Notes: generated from the sequence alone by a model not told the origin. Counted from the first letter of the stretch, positions 1 to 7,870 are shown. The stretch: 64,000 bases of DNA from Methanovulcanius yangii (GCF_018687785.1 NZ_LTBL01000001.1:1913780-1977779); one strand, 5' to 3'. A program made the numbers and translations.

Positions 1-437
1 TCGGCGAGGAGTTCGGGTGGAGGGGCGTCTTCCAGAACCGTCTCGTGGCACGGTACGGGGTCGTTGCGGGCCTCGTCTTCCTCGGGATATTCTGGGGCAT
101 CTGGCACGCCCCCATCATCTACGCAGGCTACAACTTCCCCGGCTACCCGCTCCTCGGGAGCCTCGTCCTCATGCCGCTCTTCACCCTCGGCACCAGCGGT
201 GTCTTTGCGTGGTTGACGCTTCGGTCGGGAAGCTTCTGGCCGGCGGTGCTCGCCCACGCATCGTTCAACAGCACCGCAGGCCCCCTCATCTACCTGCCGG
301 TCTTCGATGCGGAACCGCTGGTGAAGTACCTCCTCTTCGTCATCCCGTGGGCGGTTCTGGGCATCGCCGCGATCCTCCATTTGAAGATGACCGAGGGGAC
401 GGGGGCGTGGGCCCTTTACCCCGCAGAAGAGCTCTGA
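1..437 (+). CDS. CPBP-family intramembrane metalloprotease, C-terminal part (5' end outside window)
   Basis: The open frame enters from the left edge (first complete codon at 3) and stops at 437. It begins with EEFGWRG, the EExxxR motif of the CPBP/Abi (CAAX prenyl protease 2-like) family, whose glutamates form the catalytic site in the membrane. Further on are the second family motifs, FWGIWHAPII and HASFNS, which supply the metal-binding/catalytic histidines. At least three hydrophobic segments follow or surround these motifs. Family knowledge: CPBP proteins are multi-pass membrane proteases, and in prokaryotes the substrate is usually unknown. The N-terminal half lies upstream of the window, so its start and total length cannot be judged. 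The next gene (PAS protein) begins 184 bases downstream, so co-transcription is possible but not shown. Confidence 0.9.
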   Translation, partial: GEEFGWRGVFQNRLVARYGVVAGLVFLGIFWGIWHAPIIYAGYNFPGYPLLGSLVLMPLFTLGTSGVFAWLTLRSGSFWPAVLAHASFNSTAGPLIYLPVFDAEPLVKYLLFVIPWAVLGIAAILHLKMTEGTGAWALYPAEEL

Positions 438-621
438 GGGTCCGGGGTCTCATCCCTGCAGCCCTCCGGTTGAGGATCTCTTCTCCCCGCCTTATTTTTA
501 AGTCATCCCGATCACCTCCTCTTCATTCCCGGATTGTCTCGTCCCGGTGGGCAGGCCGCCACCGCCTCCTCCATCACCACTCATTACATATAGCAGACGG
601 GCAATCAATGCATGATCAGCC

Positions 622-1437
622 ATGCAGGATGAGAGGATGTTCCTCGCCCGGGGGGAGGACGACTGGTATGCGCTCATGGAGCATGCCCCGGTGATGTTCC
701 AGAGTACCGGCCCGGACGGGCATTTTGTCCATGTGAACCGGGCGTGGCGGGAGGCCCTCGGATATACGGCGGAGGAGGCGATGCGGCTTACCCCTGCGGA
801 TGTCATCGACCCGTCCTGTGAGGGGATGTGCCGGACCCTCTTCGGGGAGCCGGTGCCGGGCTGTGGGGCGGATGCGGTCGATGCGGTTCTCCTGACGAGC
901 GGGGGCGAGGAGCTCCGGGTCCGGGGGACCTCGCTCTGCCTCACCCGGATGGGCCGTCCCGTCGGGAGTATGGCCCTCTTCGTCCCCGCCGCCTGCGAGC
1001 CCGCGGGCCCGGCAGAGGAGGGGCGGTCGGCATGCATGGAGCGCTTTCTCGCCGCCCTCTCCGTGCCGGTCTATCGCAAGGACCGGCAGGGGCGGCTCAC
1101 GTGGGCGAACGGCGCCTTCGAGACGTTCACGGGCGTGGCCGCCGAGGCGCTCCCCGGCATGCCGGCGGCGGATCTCGTCCCGCCCCCCTTTTCTGCCCGC
1201 CTCCGGGAGATGGACGAACAGCTCCTTGAAACGGGCGGGGTCCAGCAGTTCGAGGAGCCGGTCACCCTCGCAGACGGCACCGTCCGGCTCGTGACCGTCA
1301 CGCAGGTGGCCTGTGAGGACGCCCCGGGAGAGATCGCAGGGATTCTCGGGACCTTTCACGAGAGATCGTCAGGGCAGAGAGGGGTGGAAAAAAAGGACGC
1401 GGGGGAGTGGTGCGCCGTGCCGGGGGACGAGCCCTAG
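622..1437 (+). CDS. PAS-domain sensory protein with two PAS modules, no output domain
   Basis: A 271-residue soluble protein. Residues ~15-125 form a PAS fold (ALMEHAPVMFQ then FVHVNRAWREALGY), and residues ~140-250 a second one (LSVPVYRKDRQGRLTWANGA...FTGVAAEALPGM). No histidine-kinase, GGDEF, helix-turn-helix or transmembrane segment is visible, so it is a stand-alone sensor or adaptor. PAS domains bind small ligands, haem or flavin, or mediate protein contacts; which applies here is unknown. The C-terminal ~20 residues are charged and probably disordered. Start ATG 622 was chosen because the first PAS begins shortly after it. The stop overlaps by a few bases the end of a thioredoxin remnant on the opposite strand. 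Confidence 0.8.
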   Translation: MQDERMFLARGEDDWYALMEHAPVMFQSTGPDGHFVHVNRAWREALGYTAEEAMRLTPADVIDPSCEGMCRTLFGEPVPGCGADAVDAVLLTSGGEELRVRGTSLCLTRMGRPVGSMALFVPAACEPAGPAEEGRSACMERFLAALSVPVYRKDRQGRLTWANGAFETFTGVAAEALPGMPAADLVPPPFSARLREMDEQLLETGGVQQFEEPVTLADGTVRLVTVTQVACEDAPGEIAGILGTFHERSSGQRGVEKKDAGEWCAVPGDEP

Positions 1438-1520
1438 TAAGACATCAGGATCCGGCGTACGTTTTTGAGCTGCCGCCTGCACTTCATGCAGCCCGTTCCG
1501 GGAACTTCAATGGTTACCAG
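1434..1520 (-). pseudogene. Truncated remnant of a small redox thioredoxin (TM0996/MTH895 type)
   Basis: Read on the minus strand, this stretch encodes VTIEVPGTGCMKCRRQLKNV and then stops after only six further residues. It matches the first ~25 residues of the intact small thioredoxin at 7631-7870 (IEVLGTGCMKCKRLAKNV), including the redox-active CxxC. The remaining ~50 residues of the fold are absent, and the in-frame codon at the expected start is CTG directly after a stop. It sits downstream of the remnant at 1507-1776, in the same order as the intact genes at 7.6-8.1 kb. I interpret it as a dead gene fragment. Confidence 0.75.
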
Positions 1521-1776
1521 CGTTCACCGTCTCGTCCCCCGGACTTTGCGGATGGTGCCCCGGGGAAATGTCCGGTGCTGCGTTTGAGGCATGATTATAT
1601 TGCTTCGCCCGGGAGGCGAGCGCCGCCCGCAGCGTCTGTTCATCCGTGATGGTCTCATCGGTGATGCCGGCAAAGACGGACTCGGCCATGGGAAGGCCCC
1701 CGTCCAGACCGGCGGTGTCGAGATGGCGGAGCCATCGCAACACATCTGCCCTGAAGCATGGAATGGTGTGCTTCAA
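1507..1776 (-). pseudogene. Probable decayed copy of the small conserved protein that precedes the thioredoxin
   Basis: An 89-codon frame that can only start at TTG 1776 (overlapping the stop of a short upstream frame 1773-1952). Its middle (GLDGGLPMAESVF...ITDEQTLRAAL...KQYN) has the layout of the small protein at 7867-8127 (VGLAMLDDAIDEV...EILKIVKIHNYVP), but the conserved C-terminal Y-A-L-L-R-E-Y block is missing and replaced by proline/glycine-rich sequence, as after a frameshift. It is followed at once by the thioredoxin remnant. The region 1777-1997 above it shows no recognisable gene. The family match is weak by eye and is an inference. Confidence 0.4.
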
Positions 1777-1997
1777 TTTCTCACCCGAACTGATTTTCCG
1801 TATAATACTCCTGCGATTGCTGAGGAGATAATACCGGAGACTGCGCTGATGGTGGGCGTGCGACGTGGTCCGGCACTAATCCGCTCCCCGGCGAGGTCAC
1901 CAGGCGGGGTTTTTCGCTTCGGAAGAACCGTTCCGGTGCGGGATTCTGTCATGATGGGTATTGTGTGTGGCCGCCGGTGGGCTGAACACTATTCCTG

Positions 1998-2831
1998 TCA
2001 TACGGCCACAAGGATTTGGAAGGCGACCCCGGCAAGGACGGCGATCCCGAGGACGGTGACGACGAAGGCTGCCACGAGCCGCCGCTCGAATATTGCCGCA
2101 AGGAGGGTCACTTCAGGGATGCTCGCCCCCGCACCCCCGATGATAAGAGCCATCACCGCCCCGGCCCCCATCCCCTTCTGGAGCAGGACGGCGCTGATAG
2201 GAATGATGGTTTCTGCCCTGATGTACATCGGCACACCGATCAACGCCGCCACGGGGATCGCGAGGGGGTTGTCCTGCCCTGCCAGCGAGACGATGAGGTC
2301 TGCAGGGACGAACCCGTAGATGAAGGCCCCGATGCCAGCACCGAGGATGAGATAGGGAAGCACCTGGCGGAAGAGCGAGACGGCGAAGTGCAGGGCGGCG
2401 GAGAACCGCGGGCCGTGTCGCTGTGCAAAGGTGCCCGCCTCGCACCCGCATGCCGGCGCCTGCGCCATCCCCTCGACGGTTACTTCCTTCACGTATCGCG
2501 CAAACCCGAACCGCCCGAGGAGGGTTGCAAGGACGAGAGCGGCACAGAAGGTGATGATGGCGTACACCACCGTCGGCACCAGGCCGATGAGGGCGGCGAG
2601 GAGGGAGAGGATCACCGGGTTGAGGAGGGGCGAGGAGAGGAGGAATGCCATACAGGCGGAAAACGGGATTCCGGCGTTCAGAAGGCCCACCAGGATCGGG
2701 ATCGTGGAGCATGAGCAGAAGGGGGTGAGTGCCCCGAAGATGCCGCCGAGAGCGGTGGCTGTCCCCTCGCCGCGGCCTGCGAGGGTCCGCCGGATCCTCT
2801 CCTCCGGGATATAGGACTGGAGCAGGCCCAC
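1998..2831 (-). CDS. YraQ/ArsP-type (DUF318) permease
   Basis: A polytopic membrane protein of at least 277 residues. It has the family hallmark CSCSTIPILVGLLNAGIPF, a central loop with CGCE, and a repeated second half (IGVPMYIRAETIIPISAVLL). Family knowledge: DUF318 permeases occur in arsenic or metal clusters, and ArsP members export trivalent organoarsenicals. The only usual start codon in frame is GTG 2831, but recognisable family sequence (a hydrophobic segment FFVIIAGELILLFIGISF) continues in frame to about 2915 with no ATG/GTG/TTG before a stop codon. The true start is therefore non-canonical, or it has been lost. A Cys-rich small ORF and an ArsR regulator lie upstream, which ties it to ArsR control. 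Either an active gene with an unusual start or an early-stage pseudogene. Confidence 0.75.
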   Translation of the reverse strand: MGLLQSYIPEERIRRTLAGRGEGTATALGGIFGALTPFCSCSTIPILVGLLNAGIPFSACMAFLLSSPLLNPVILSLLAALIGLVPTVVYAIITFCAALVLATLLGRFGFARYVKEVTVEGMAQAPACGCEAGTFAQRHGPRFSAALHFAVSLFRQVLPYLILGAGIGAFIYGFVPADLIVSLAGQDNPLAIPVAALIGVPMYIRAETIIPISAVLLQKGMGAGAVMALIIGGAGASIPEVTLLAAIFERRLVAAFVVTVLGIAVLAGVAFQILVAV

Positions 2832-3091
2832 CAGGAATGATATGCCGATGAAGAGCAGTATCAGTTCTCCGGCGATGATGACGAAGAACTGCCCGGCAGT
2901 AAGAAGTGCTTCAGAGATTGCCGTTGGTCTCCCCCCGTCCCTTTCCGCGGCAGCCGCATCCCTCTTTTCTCATCGGCCGGGACATCAGGATCATCCCCCT
3001 TCCCTGATCTCATCGGGGCAGATGCAGGGGAAGATTGCCTTCCTCTCCCCCTCCGGGGTGCCGCTCTTCCCGGTCCCGGAAGTTTCGGTGT

Positions 3092-3250
3092 TCATTTCTG
3101 TTCGGAATCCTCATCGTCCGGGCTCTTCTCTTTCGGGACGATCTTCATGCCACCGCAGCAGCCGCACCCGCAGTCCTGTTTGCCCATCGAACGCAGCCTG
3201 GAGAGAAAGCCGCCTTTTTTCTCTTCTGTGTCTTTTTCTGCCAATCTCAT
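3092..3250 (-). CDS. Small cysteine-rich protein with a CGCGCCGG cluster
   Basis: A 52-residue protein starting MRLAEKDTEEKKGG and containing CGCGCCGG near the middle, then a charged tail rich in Asp, Glu and Lys. A longer frame to 3298 exists but would read through an operator-like palindrome, so the internal ATG at 3250 is preferred. No enzyme family is recognised. The vicinal cysteines suggest binding of a soft metal or As(III), possibly as a metallochaperone. It is divergent from arsR and upstream of the YraQ-type permease on the same strand. The intergenic region holds three TTCAW-N6-TTGAA palindromes, so it is probably controlled by the neighbouring ArsR. Confidence 0.6.
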   Translation of the reverse strand: MRLAEKDTEEKKGGFLSRLRSMGKQDCGCGCCGGMKIVPKEKSPDDEDSEQK

Positions 3251-3265
3251 CACTACCGTTGATGT

Positions 3266-3281
3266 TTCAAATATTTTTGAA
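3266..3281. promoter_or_regulatory. Candidate ArsR operator (TTCAA-N6-TTGAA)
   Basis: Perfect inverted repeat TTCAA-atattt-TTGAA just upstream of the minus-strand cysteine-rich small gene. The same pattern occurs at 3319, 3442, 9283 and 9331. Confidence 0.6.
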
Positions 3282-3318
3282 ATTCTTGTTGGCGACACTG
3301 TAGCATATAGATTGCTAT

Positions 3319-3334
3319 TTCATCTAATTTTGAA
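3319..3334. promoter_or_regulatory. Candidate ArsR operator (TTCAT-N6-TTGAA)
   Basis: Lies inside a longer perfect inverted repeat, CTATTTCA (3315-3322) and TGAAATAG (3331-3338), in the arsR / cysteine-rich-gene divergent region. One base differs from the consensus TTCAA-N6-TTGAA. Confidence 0.55.
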
Positions 3335-3421
3335 ATAGATGAGGAGGCCTACGTTATGCAGGAGGCAACAATCCCAGAATACAACCATAAGTTTCCGGGT
3401 GCAGGCCGTGGTGGTTCCCGC

Positions 3422-3457
3422 CCTTATATATGGGTGGGTATTTCATATTATGTTGAA
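3422..3457 (+). promoter_or_regulatory. arsR promoter: TATA box plus overlapping operator
   Basis: TTATATAT at about 3424-3431 is a good archaeal TATA box placed to start transcription near 3450-3455. The palindrome TTCAT-attatg-TTGAA at 3442-3457 overlaps that start site, the expected place for an autoregulating repressor. This also argues that the real arsR start is ATG 3476, not 3356, because the promoter would otherwise lie inside the gene. Confidence 0.6.
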
Positions 3458-3475
3458 CCGGAATGGGGCGATCCG

Positions 3476-3844
3476 ATGGAAGAGAACGATATGTGCAGGG
3501 ATGAATACATGGCACTCCCCGAGCAGATCGAGGCGTCGCTTACCCAATGCGGCGGGATCGAGGGACTGACTTCCCGTCTGCCCGACGATGCCGGGCTGGA
3601 GGCGGAGTGCAGCGTCCACCGGGCGCTTGCGGACCCCCTTCGGATGAAGACCATCTCCATGCTTGCCGTCCAGCCCCTCTGCGTCTGCGTCATCAAGGAG
3701 GTGCTCGGGATCGCTGACTCAAAACTTTCCTACCACCTGTCGGTGCTGAAGAAGGCAGGGCTGATCCGGGGGGAGCAGCAGGGGAACTGGATCATCTATC
3801 ATCTTACGGATGAGGGCGAGCGGTGGGCGGCGCCCCGCACCTGA
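3476..3844 (+). CDS. arsR: ArsR-family metalloregulator 1
   Basis: A 122-residue winged-helix repressor. Residues ~45-115 carry the ArsR/SmtB fold (ADPLRMKTISMLAVQPLCVC, then SKLSYHLSVLKKAGL as recognition helix, then NWIIYHLTDEG as wing). The C-x-C in PLCVC sits where As(III)/metal-sensing cysteines are found in this family, and further cysteines occur upstream (CRDEY, QCGG, AECS). Family role: binds operator DNA and leaves it when metal(loid) binds. It is divergent from the Cys-rich protein and YraQ-type permease, and convergent with arsG/arsF. Start chosen at ATG 3476, which follows a TATA box and an overlapping palindrome. The paralogue at 9410 has the same organisation and near-identical helix sequence. 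Confidence 0.88.
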   Translation: MEENDMCRDEYMALPEQIEASLTQCGGIEGLTSRLPDDAGLEAECSVHRALADPLRMKTISMLAVQPLCVCVIKEVLGIADSKLSYHLSVLKKAGLIRGEQQGNWIIYHLTDEGERWAAPRT

Positions 3845-3919
3845 CCTGACGTGGAGGGGATCAAATGTGTCGCTGCACGGTGCAGTGGGGAGGACGACGG
3901 GTTCAGGCTCAGGCAAACC

Positions 3920-4636
3920 TCATCCGGCCACCAGTGCCACGAGGAGTTGGATTCCGATCCCGATGAAGAGCACGCCGACGATCCGGCGCATCCAGTACTC
4001 GAATGTCTCCGCCGACTTCATCGCGGTTCCAACCTTCGCTACTCCCGTCACAATGATCAGCGAGAACGCAATCACCGGCAGGGCTGTTGCCATGGCAAAG
4101 ACCGTCGGGACACCCAGTGGATCGCCGCTCCGGAGAGCCAGCGGGACGAGCATCGCAAAGAAGAGGACCGCCGAGAACGGGCAGAAGCTCAGCGCGAAGA
4201 GCACGCCGAGAAAAAAACTCCCCGCCATGCCCTGTTCGGCGAGCCGTTCCTTGATGGCGGCAAGCCTGCTGCTGCCGCCGTATCCAAAGCTCAGGGGGAC
4301 AAGATCGATCATCACGATGCCGACCACAATCAGCAGCGGGCCGATCAGCACCTCGCCCCATGTCTGCAGGAAGAGCGCGACCGCCTGAATGTTCAACCCG
4401 AACACGACGATCAGGGCCGCAAGCCCGACGTAGACGACCATCCTCCCAGCGCAATAGAGCGACCCGGCGATGAGCGTCTGTACGGGGTTTCCGAGCCGGC
4501 GGGAGAGGTAACCGATCGCGGCCATGTTCGTTGCGAGAGGGCAGGGGGAGAGCCCCATCATCAGCCCGATGAAGAATGCGGCGACGAGGGGGATGCTGCT
4601 CGTCCCCATCGTCTCCATGAACCCCATCAGGCTCAT
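3920..4636 (-). CDS. arsG: ArsG-type CcdA-like membrane transporter
   Basis: A 238-residue membrane protein with about six hydrophobic segments. It has the CcdA/DsbD-like paired motifs GLSPCPLATNMAAIGYL near residue 28 and ALSFCPFSAVLFFAML near residue 150, each with the Pro-flanked cysteine of that fold. It overlaps by ATGA the gene for a secreted CxxC protein (ArsF-like), a pairing typical of ArsF/ArsG. Family knowledge: ArsG is annotated as an efflux permease for aromatic arsenicals, related to thiol-disulfide electron carriers. The sequence also allows that it passes electrons to ArsF across the membrane rather than transporting arsenic. Convergent with arsR. Confidence 0.75.
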   Translation of the reverse strand: MSLMGFMETMGTSSIPLVAAFFIGLMMGLSPCPLATNMAAIGYLSRRLGNPVQTLIAGSLYCAGRMVVYVGLAALIVVFGLNIQAVALFLQTWGEVLIGPLLIVVGIVMIDLVPLSFGYGGSSRLAAIKERLAEQGMAGSFFLGVLFALSFCPFSAVLFFAMLVPLALRSGDPLGVPTVFAMATALPVIAFSLIIVTGVAKVGTAMKSAETFEYWMRRIVGVLFIGIGIQLLVALVAG

Positions 4637-5163
4637 CGCGTGAGGTCTCCCCGGAGGCGCATCTCAAGGAGCGTCTTCAGGTATGCCGAGAATCCGGGTT
4701 TGTCGTTCAGTTTGTACCACACCCGGAGATCCTCCTCCGGGAAGAACCGCCCCTCGTCGTCATAGACGCCAATCCAGAGGGACGACCCGGTCGCGCCATA
4801 GCGCTCGACGATATCCTGCTGTGCCGGATCGGCGATGCTGACGTGCTCGAAGCTCATCTTTCCGGAGGCTATTTCGTCGGCAAAGTGTGTCCTGACGGTC
4901 TCTTCGGCATAGTCGCCGAGCACGACGCAGGAGTAGCACTGGTTCGGTGTGGTGAAGTGGATGACCTCGACCGTGGTGACATTGCTTGTTGCCGTCGTAA
5001 CATCCTCCCCGGAGGGTGCCGCGACACATCCGGCAAAGACGGCAGCGCAGGCCAGGACCACTGACAGTGCAATGAACGGCAGGATAGTTCGTCGGGGTAT
5101 GATGCAGGCCGCCCACCGCCGCTTGCGGGAAGCCGTATGCAGGTATGGGTCTTCTGTTTTCAT
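4633..5163 (-). CDS. arsF: ArsF-like lipoprotein with thioredoxin-fold CxxC
   Basis: A 176-residue protein with a hydrophobic N-terminal segment ending in a lipobox-like FAGC (Cys46), so probably exported and lipid-anchored. The domain begins VEVIHFTTPNQCYSCVVLGD, with a CxxC at residues 76-79, and continues as a short thioredoxin-like fold ending in DLRVWYKLNDKPGFSAYLKTLLE. This matches proteins annotated as ArsF, partner of the ArsG membrane protein, with which its stop overlaps (ATGA). Likely role: thiol redox chemistry outside the membrane linked to arsenic detoxification; the substrate cannot be inferred from sequence. A TATA-like GGTATATAT lies at ~5228-5236 on this strand. Confidence 0.7.
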   Translation of the reverse strand: MKTEDPYLHTASRKRRWAACIIPRRTILPFIALSVVLACAAVFAGCVAAPSGEDVTTATSNVTTVEVIHFTTPNQCYSCVVLGDYAEETVRTHFADEIASGKMSFEHVSIADPAQQDIVERYGATGSSLWIGVYDDEGRFFPEEDLRVWYKLNDKPGFSAYLKTLLEMRLRGDLTR

Positions 5164-5497
5164 CGGGGCACCTCTATCGCATGACTATTACGATTTGATT
5201 TGAAATGATGAACATGGAGAGGGGCCGGATATATACCTTTCTCCGGATACCCCCCACACCTTACAGGAAATATCGGTCATTGTCTTTTTTACGCCCGGTA
5301 CCCCGGCTTCGTTGGTTTCAGGGATTCTGTTCATTCGGCAGAAGTACAGGACAGGATGCGCCGCTGGCCCGGGTCGGCCCCCTTCCATCCCCGCATCGGC
5401 TGGACCGGGAGTGCCACCATTCCGGAAATTACGGGCGATAGCCGCACCCGCACCACCGCACTCCCACAGTTCCCGGGGCATCTTCGCCCCATATCCA
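5164..5497. other. Intergenic region (arsF promoter and arsB-operon 3' end)
   Basis: It holds the arsF promoter near 5165-5240, with TTCAT and TTTCAAATC half-sites close to the expected transcription start but no full operator palindrome. The rest is GC-rich. I see no gene in it on either strand; the longer open frames there have no recognisable protein features. Confidence 0.4.
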
Positions 5498-5671
5498 TCA
5501 CTCCCTGTCATGGGCACGGACACCGGGATACGCGGCGGTATCACGGATATTGATCACGTACAGAAGGTCGGCCTCATCGACATCAAGGCGGGCGATCTCC
5601 TCCACGGCAGGCGCCATTGCAGCCGCCGCACCATGGATCTCCAGCGGGACAAGCATTGATTGCATCTTCAT
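5498..5671 (-). CDS. Short coupled ORF after the arsenite exporter, distantly like the 7867 small protein
   Basis: A 57-residue frame whose ATG overlaps the ACR3 stop (ATGA at 5668-5671), so translation would be coupled. The sequence runs [20 protein letters not shown], then ...[20 protein letters not shown]. Its layout (short beta, helix with VEEIA, acidic DEADLL, then a hydrophobic stretch) resembles the first three quarters of the small proteins at 7867-8127 and 1507-1776, but it lacks the C-terminal Tyr-Leu-rich block. No function is known. It may be a divergent member or a shortened, decaying copy. Confidence 0.5.
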   Translation of the reverse strand: MKMQSMLVPLEIHGAAAAMAPAVEEIARLDVDEADLLYVINIRDTAAYPGVRAHDRE

Positions 5672-6747
5672 ACCGGTTCACTCCGAAACATACCCTGCGT
5701 TCGCAGGCAGATTTTGACCAGCATCAGCATCACCGGCACCTCGATGAGGACGCCCACGACCGTCGCCAGCGCCGCCCCCGACCCCAGCCCGAAGAGGATG
5801 GTCGCGGTGGCGATCGCCACCTCGAAGTGGTTCGAGGCCCCGATCATTCCTGCAGGGGCCGCGTCACGGTACGGCAGCCCGAGCCGGCGGGCGAGAACGA
5901 AATACCCGAGGGTGAAGATGAGCACCGTCTGGAGAAAGAGCGGAATTGCTATCCAGAGGATGGTGAGGGGGTTTTCGACGATGACATCCCCCTTGAAGGT
6001 GAAGAGGAGGACGAGGGTGCCGAGGAGCGCTGTGATCGAGACCGGTGTAAGAACGTTCAAAAACCGGGTCTCGAACCATGCCCGGCCCTTCCGGGCGATG
6101 ATCCATCTCCGGGTGACGTACCCGGCGGCGAGCGGGAGGGCGACATACACGGCGACTGAGAGGAGGATCGTCTGCCAGGGAATCGGCATCGCGTTCACCC
6201 CAAGAAGGAAGCTCCCCAGCGGGGCGTAGAGGACGAGCATGAGGAGGGAGTTGACCGCCACCATGATGAGCGTGAGGCCGTCGTTGCCCTTCGCGAGATA
6301 ACTCCACATCAGGACCATCGCGGTGCAGGGGGCGATGCCCAGAAGGATGCACCCGGAAACGTAGCTTCGCCAGAGTTCGACGGTGCTCCCGTCGGCGAGC
6401 ACCTCGGTGCCCGGGATGAAGCCGACGAAGACGTACCCGAGGAAGACGGTCGCGAGGATGTACATCGTGAAGGGCTTGACGGCCCAGTTGATGAAGAGGG
6501 TGAGGGCGACCGGTTTCGGGGTGCGGGCCGCCCGCAGCACCTCGGCAAAATCGATCTTTACCATGATGGGGTACATCATGAAGAAGAGGGCGATCGCGAT
6601 CGGGATCGAGACCTGATAGACAGAGAGCGAGTCAAGGGCGACCGCGAGGCCGGGGGCGGCCCGCCCGAGCGCGATGCCCGCAACGATGCAGAGCGCCACC
6701 CACACGGTGAGATATTTCTCGAAGGTGGAGAGGCGGCGTTCGGTCAT
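5668..6747 (-). CDS. arsB: ACR3-family arsenite efflux transporter
   Basis: A 359-residue membrane protein with about ten hydrophobic segments, the normal size for ACR3. The diagnostic stretch [18 protein letters not shown] (Cys133 and Cys141) contains the conserved cysteine of the As(OH)3 pathway. [10 protein letters not shown] and the C-terminal [11 protein letters not shown] are further ACR3 signatures. Role: extrusion of arsenite driven by the membrane potential/proton gradient. It overlaps by ATGA both the DUF2703 gene upstream and the short ORF downstream, as part of an operon reading leftwards from the permease at 9209. Regulation is probably by the ArsR at 9410, from the shared palindromic operators. 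Confidence 0.93.
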   Translation of the reverse strand: MTERRLSTFEKYLTVWVALCIVAGIALGRAAPGLAVALDSLSVYQVSIPIAIALFFMMYPIMVKIDFAEVLRAARTPKPVALTLFINWAVKPFTMYILATVFLGYVFVGFIPGTEVLADGSTVELWRSYVSGCILLGIAPCTAMVLMWSYLAKGNDGLTLIMVAVNSLLMLVLYAPLGSFLLGVNAMPIPWQTILLSVAVYVALPLAAGYVTRRWIIARKGRAWFETRFLNVLTPVSITALLGTLVLLFTFKGDVIVENPLTILWIAIPLFLQTVLIFTLGYFVLARRLGLPYRDAAPAGMIGASNHFEVAIATATILFGLGSGAALATVVGVLIEVPVMLMLVKICLRTQGMFRSEPV

Positions 6748-7130
6748 GGCTCCACGACCTTCAGGGCGGCCTTCAGGATGAGATCCGCGGGTATTTCCTC
6801 ATGGGTCTCCCCCCCGCAGACGATCGCCCGGCAGATGGCGTCGGTCCCGGTGATGCAGGAGCAGGAGGCACACGGGGTCATCTCCACCCGCGCCTCGTCG
6901 ATGAGGTCTTCGAGCGGCACGCCGTTGAAGAGGATCATGTTCGATTCAGCAATCCGCTCGTCCGGGAGCACCGTCTCCACCACCCGCACCCGGACACGAC
7001 GGGCCGAGAGCGCCGGGCGGATGGCGTCGACGACCTCTGCAAGGGTGCGACCGGTCGCCGCACACCGCACGCACGTCCCATCGACGCTCTCGCCGATGTG
7101 CCGCCATTCAACGACAAGGGTGCCGGACAC
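6744..7130 (-). CDS. DUF2703 family cysteine-rich protein
   Basis: A 128-residue soluble protein starting [19 protein letters not shown], with a CxxC, and ending with the block [20 protein letters not shown]. The spacing matches DUF2703, a family found in arsenic/metal clusters of anaerobes and of unknown function. The central part ([15 protein letters not shown]) has a ferredoxin/thioredoxin-like alternation of strands and helices. It lies between the DGC protein and ACR3 with a 4-base overlap into ACR3. The cysteine groups suggest As(III), metal or persulfide binding; that is an inference. Confidence 0.8.
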   Translation of the reverse strand: MSGTLVVEWRHIGESVDGTCVRCAATGRTLAEVVDAIRPALSARRVRVRVVETVLPDERIAESNMILFNGVPLEDLIDEARVEMTPCASCSCITGTDAICRAIVCGGETHEEIPADLILKAALKVVEP

Positions 7131-7154
7131 CTTCTTCTCCTCCTCCTCCTCCGT

Positions 7155-7628
7155 TCAGCAGCCCCCGCCGCAGCCGCAGCCACAGCCGGTGCCGCTCTTC
7201 CCCTGCTTGTTCCCTTCGGGGGGAGTCTTCGTTTCGACTTTCCCCTTCCCTTCCCAGACTGCCGCAACGACCGCCTCCACATCATCGTCGGTGTAAGACC
7301 GCGAGGACCCTTTGGCGATGCCGAGGTCGGTAACGACGAGGTGCTGCCCCACCGGGACGCCCTGCGCCTCTGCGATCTTTTTTGCGCAGAGCATCGGGCA
7401 GCCGTCGAGGACGACGACCTCATCGGCATTCGTTGCATTGGCGAGAATCCCTTCGGCCCCGGTCGCAAGGAGGGCGACGCAGGCGATGCTCCCGAACCCC
7501 TCTTCGGTCAGCTGAATCGCCGCGAGGTTCGTGATCTGGCCGGTGTTCGCCTGCCCGGCACACGGGAAGATGATCCGCCGCTCCTCGCTTCGCCCGCAGG
7601 TGCAGGTGCAGACCGGTTGGTCCGCCAC
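7155..7628 (-). CDS. DGC-domain putative zinc-binding protein with Cys/Gly tail
   Basis: A 157-residue protein starting at GTG 7628, two bases after the thioredoxin stop, with the G-rich end of that gene serving as ribosome binding site. The domain reads IIFPCAGQANTGQITNLAA, then VVVLDGCPMLCAKKI, where D-G-C is the name-giving motif. It ends with TDLGI, as in the family. The extreme C-terminus is CGCGCGGGC, an added metal-binding tail. Family knowledge: DGC proteins are predicted zinc-binding, of unknown function, common in metal/thiol clusters. A second member is at 9793. No other in-frame start exists except inside the upstream gene. Confidence 0.8.
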   Translation of the reverse strand: MADQPVCTCTCGRSEERRIIFPCAGQANTGQITNLAAIQLTEEGFGSIACVALLATGAEGILANATNADEVVVLDGCPMLCAKKIAEAQGVPVGQHLVVTDLGIAKGSSRSYTDDDVEAVVAAVWEGKGKVETKTPPEGNKQGKSGTGCGCGCGGGC

Positions 7629-7630
7629 CT

Positions 7631-7870
7631 TCAGTTCGCCCCCTGCAGGATCTCCTTGATCTCCTTTACGTCCGCCACGCGGCCGGAGACCTTCAGTTCC
7701 CCGTCGACCATCAGCGCCGGGGTGAGCATCACGCCGCGGTCCATGATGGCGGTGATATCCTCCACCTTCTCGACCTCTGCGGATATGCCGAGTTCTGCGA
7801 CCGCGACGTCGACGTTCTTTGCCAGGCGTTTGCATTTCATGCATCCGGTTCCAAGTACTTCTATCTTCAT
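7631..7870 (-). CDS. Small redox-active thioredoxin (TM0996/MTH895 family)
   Basis: A 79-residue thioredoxin-fold protein: MKIEVLGTGCMKCKRLAKNV with CxxC at residues 10-13, a TPALMVDGELKVSGR stretch with the cis-Pro of the fold, and a C-terminal helix. The length is typical for this minimal family, seen in archaea and anaerobes beside permeases. It overlaps by ATGA the small conserved gene upstream and is followed by the DGC gene. Likely role: thiol-disulfide exchange or delivery of a thiol-bound metalloid within the arsenic/permease operon. A truncated copy lies at 1434-1520. Confidence 0.9.
   Translation of the reverse strand: MKIEVLGTGCMKCKRLAKNVDVAVAELGISAEVEKVEDITAIMDRGVMLTPALMVDGELKVSGRVADVKEIKEILQGAN

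Noticed and set aside
1773-1952. 59-codon minus-strand frame whose stop overlaps the TTG start of the 1507-1776 remnant.
   Set aside because: The overlap looks like coupling, but the sequence is not recognisable and the surrounding genes are decayed; not supported as a gene.
3356-3475. Longer start for arsR 1 at 3356.
   Set aside because: The extension covers a TATA box and an operator palindrome and has no similarity to the paralogue.
5188-5544. Minus-strand frame of 118 codons between arsF and the arsB operon.
   Set aside because: Overlaps the well-placed short ORF 5498-5671 in another frame and the arsF promoter; no protein-like features.
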